Source: Deltaproteobacteria bacterium (GTDB lineage Bacteria > Desulfobacterota > BSN033 > UBA1163). From it: a stretch of DNA of 6,286 nucleotides. The notes beneath the pieces are model-generated. The model had not been told where the DNA came from. It saw nothing but the letters and a program-made list of their open reading frames with translations, and ran no database searches. Below are positions 5,173 through 6,286 of this stretch, piece after piece. The position numbers were made by a program, and so were the translations under genes. The DNA is taken from NCBI GenBank assembly GCA_016875255.1, contig VGRU01000210.1, positions 1 through 6,286 of the forward strand, read 5' to 3'. How positions within the stretch are numbered: the stretch's first letter is position 1; each line of letters begins with the position of its first letter.

Positions 5173-5619
5173 TTATTTTAGACTGCCCCGGGATTGCTCC
5201 AGGAATTTTAGGATATAATTGCAATATTCGTGATAATCCCTCAAGCAATCCGAAATTGATGAATAAATGCTGCTATAATCTACAGCATCATACTCATGGA
5301 TCAGAATATTTCTCGTCCCAACACTTCGGGCAATTCGTTGTGAGAAATCTGCCGGATAGATACCAAGGTCGGCAAGCCTAAGAAATGTCTCTTTATAATC
5401 AAGCGGCGGGCTTGTCTCTTTAGTCGCTATTTCCGAAATCATATGTTGGTTAATATCAATCGCACGGTTGATGATTCTCTCCAGATATCGCTCCAACGCT
5501 GCCTGCTTCACAGAGTCGCTGGTAATCTCTTTCAAGGAATACTTTGCCAGATCGGCCAGTTTCACCAGCTCGTCCTGGATCAACGTTATTTTTCTCAATA
5601 CGAAATTTTCCCTGATCAT
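5173..5619 (-). CDS. hepT: HepT-type HEPN ribonuclease toxin (DUF86)
   Basis: The product is 148 residues and all helical in character, as in HEPN proteins. The diagnostic RX4HXY motif is intact as RNILIHEY (R103, H108, Y110), preceded by the conserved stretch YKETFLRLADLGIYPADFSQRIA. In studied relatives R and H form the RNase site, which cleaves RNA including tRNA 3' ends. The tyrosine is the residue AMPylated by the partner nucleotidyltransferase to switch the toxin off. The start ATG at 5619 overlaps the stop of mntA (ATGA), so the two are translationally coupled, with the antitoxin gene first. The 3' end converges on the GNAT gene with six bases between stops, leaving no room for separate terminators. 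Family call is firm; activity is inferred from intact motifs. Confidence 0.93.
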   Translation of the reverse strand: MIRENFVLRKITLIQDELVKLADLAKYSLKEITSDSVKQAALERYLERIINRAIDINQHMISEIATKETSPPLDYKETFLRLADLGIYPADFSQRIARSVGTRNILIHEYDAVDYSSIYSSISDCLRDYHEYCNYILKFLEQSRGSLK

Positions 5620-6047
5620 TTCTGGTGGACTAAAAATTCTTCCAAGAGTCTTTGACGTTTCTTAATCAAATACTTTTCAAGATCGAAGAGAGGTTGTGAG
5701 TCGATATAGTCTTTGAATGCACCTGCCCTGAAATCAGCATACTCGTCCTCATCTCCATAAAGCAATCTTCCCGAAGAAACGACTTCGTATTTTAAGAAAG
5801 GATTAGCCTTATTCAGATTGGTCAGGTCTATTCTATAATCAGGGATACCGAATGCTTCCGAAATGAATAATAATATTTCGCTATATTTTTCAAGGGCGGA
5901 GAGGTCTTTTTCTTTTGTGGTCAGAACCGCTATGTCGAAATCACTATTTTCACGCCCATTCCCTGCGGCCTGAGATCCGAAGAGAACAACAAACCTTACC
6001 CCTTTTTCAAAAGCCTGTTTTTTCATACATTCCTTATTCATCTTCAT
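5616..6047 (-). CDS. mntA: MntA-type nucleotidyltransferase antitoxin
   Basis: The product is 143 residues and is a minimal nucleotidyltransferase of the MNT fold. It has GSX10DXD intact as G24-S25 and D36-F37-D38 (VLFGSQAAGNGRENSDFDIA) and a third acidic residue, D74, in RIDLTNL. In the known system this enzyme transfers AMP from ATP to the tyrosine of HepT RX4HXY, which inactivates the toxin. The C-terminal helix (about 120-143) probably contacts HepT. Start choice is open. ATG 6047 gives a normal N-terminal helix but has no Shine-Dalgarno sequence and lies 5 bases after a candidate -10 box. An in-frame ATG at 6026 (M8) has AAGGA at 6035-6031 four bases upstream and would give 136 residues. 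The stop overlaps the hepT start. Confidence 0.92.
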   Translation of the reverse strand: MKMNKECMKKQAFEKGVRFVVLFGSQAAGNGRENSDFDIAVLTTKEKDLSALEKYSEILLFISEAFGIPDYRIDLTNLNKANPFLKYEVVSSGRLLYGDEDEYADFRAGAFKDYIDSQPLFDLEKYLIKKRQRLLEEFLVHQK

Positions 6048-6052
6048 GGCTT

Positions 6053-6080
6053 ATAATATATCACATAAATTTTAAATCAA
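6053..6080 (-). promoter_or_regulatory. candidate promoter of the mntA-hepT operon
   Basis: On the minus strand, TTGATT (6080-6075) and TATTAT (6058-6053) are 16 bases apart. TTGTTG (6083-6078) with TATATT (6060-6055) at 17 bases is an alternative. With the first pair, transcription would begin near 6046, at the annotated ATG or just inside it. That fits either a leaderless message from 6047 or use of the internal ATG 6026 with its own ribosome site. Confidence 0.45.
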
Positions 6081-6096
6081 CAAAGAAATAATAATT

Positions 6097-6233
6097 TAGC
6101 AGGTTGCTGAAAAAGTCAGTTTTCGGATTATCAAGTCATTCCTGCAGAAGCAGGGATCCAGTATTTTCAAGTTCTTCTGGACTCCCGCTTTCGCGGGAGT
6201 GACGTTGTTTTTGAGTTTTTCAGCATCCTGTTA
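6097..6233. repeat. 137-bp inverted-repeat element with two internal hairpins (MITE/REP-like), copy B
   Basis: The 21-bp ends at 6097-6117 and 6213-6233 are inverted repeats with 18 of 21 matches, centred on TGCTGAAAAA/TTTTTCAGCA. Both ends finish in TA. Inside are hairpins ATTCCTGC/GCAGGGAT (6138-6145, 6150-6157; one G-T mismatch, loop AGAA) and ACTCCCGC/GCGGGAGT (6181-6188, 6193-6200; loop TTTC). TCCAGTATTTTC (6157-6168) lies between them and matches copy A at 11 of 12 positions. The left hairpin block is also an approximate reverse complement of the right one, so the whole element is a nested palindrome. No coding capacity. Confidence 0.85.
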
Positions 6234-6286
6234 GGCAGCGAAAGTGAAAAAAGGGAGGATATTTCAGGAGCGAATGAGGAGCCCTT
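6234..6286 (+). other. window end, possible start of a further gene
   Basis: A GTG at 6244 opens a frame running off the end (VKKGRIFQERMRSP). An in-frame ATG at 6274 has AGGAG (6266-6270) only three bases upstream. Too little sequence remains to tell whether either is a real gene. Confidence 0.15.

Noticed and set aside
5443..5665. Plus-strand frames of 65-70 codons opposite hepT/mntA
   Set aside because: Antisense to conserved HepT and MntA coding sequence, with no supporting signals.

Overview
The window reads as a piece of a chromosome from a Gram-negative-type, mesophilic bacterium of roughly balanced base composition. The FmdB/FxsA/ABC-F genes, the hairpin-rich intergenic repeats and the stray toxin-antitoxin genes recall environmental Nitrospirota or Desulfobacterota genomes. 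That placement is an impression from memory; no rRNA or marker gene is present to confirm it.

Left half (1-3072): three housekeeping-like genes on the + strand. They are a small FmdB-type zinc-ribbon protein (77-421), an FxsA-family inner-membrane protein (580-978) and a large, intact ABC-F ATPase (1090-3072). A 119-bp inverted-repeat element (427-545) lies between the first two. A short tandem of TTAACC/TAAACC hexamers (1052-1075) sits just before the ABC-F start, and the same hexamer family recurs inside that gene's linker-coding region.

Right half (about 3073-6050): an accessory zone of toxin-antitoxin genes and gene remnants. In order it holds 310 bp with no gene; a HigB2/HigA2-type module (3424-4049) with a strong promoter and a 19-bp perfect palindrome over the -35 box; a 580-bp stretch with two gene remnants, namely the nuclease-like C-terminal end of a DUF4143 ATPase on the - strand and the first 42 codons of a DUF5615 PIN-like protein on the + strand; a GNAT acetyltransferase (4678-5166) with its own near-consensus promoter; and a convergent, intact MntA-HepT pair (6047 down to 5173). 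A second hairpin-rich element of the same architecture as the first (6097-6233) closes the zone.

The two intact toxin-antitoxin pairs each have a 4-bp ATGA overlap between their genes. The first gene of each pair lacks a Shine-Dalgarno sequence and has a candidate -10 box ending 5 bases before the ATG, which suggests leaderless messages. The two inverted-repeat elements share a covarying hairpin, which is strong evidence that they form one structured, probably mobile, family. No tRNA, rRNA, CRISPR array or transposase gene was seen.
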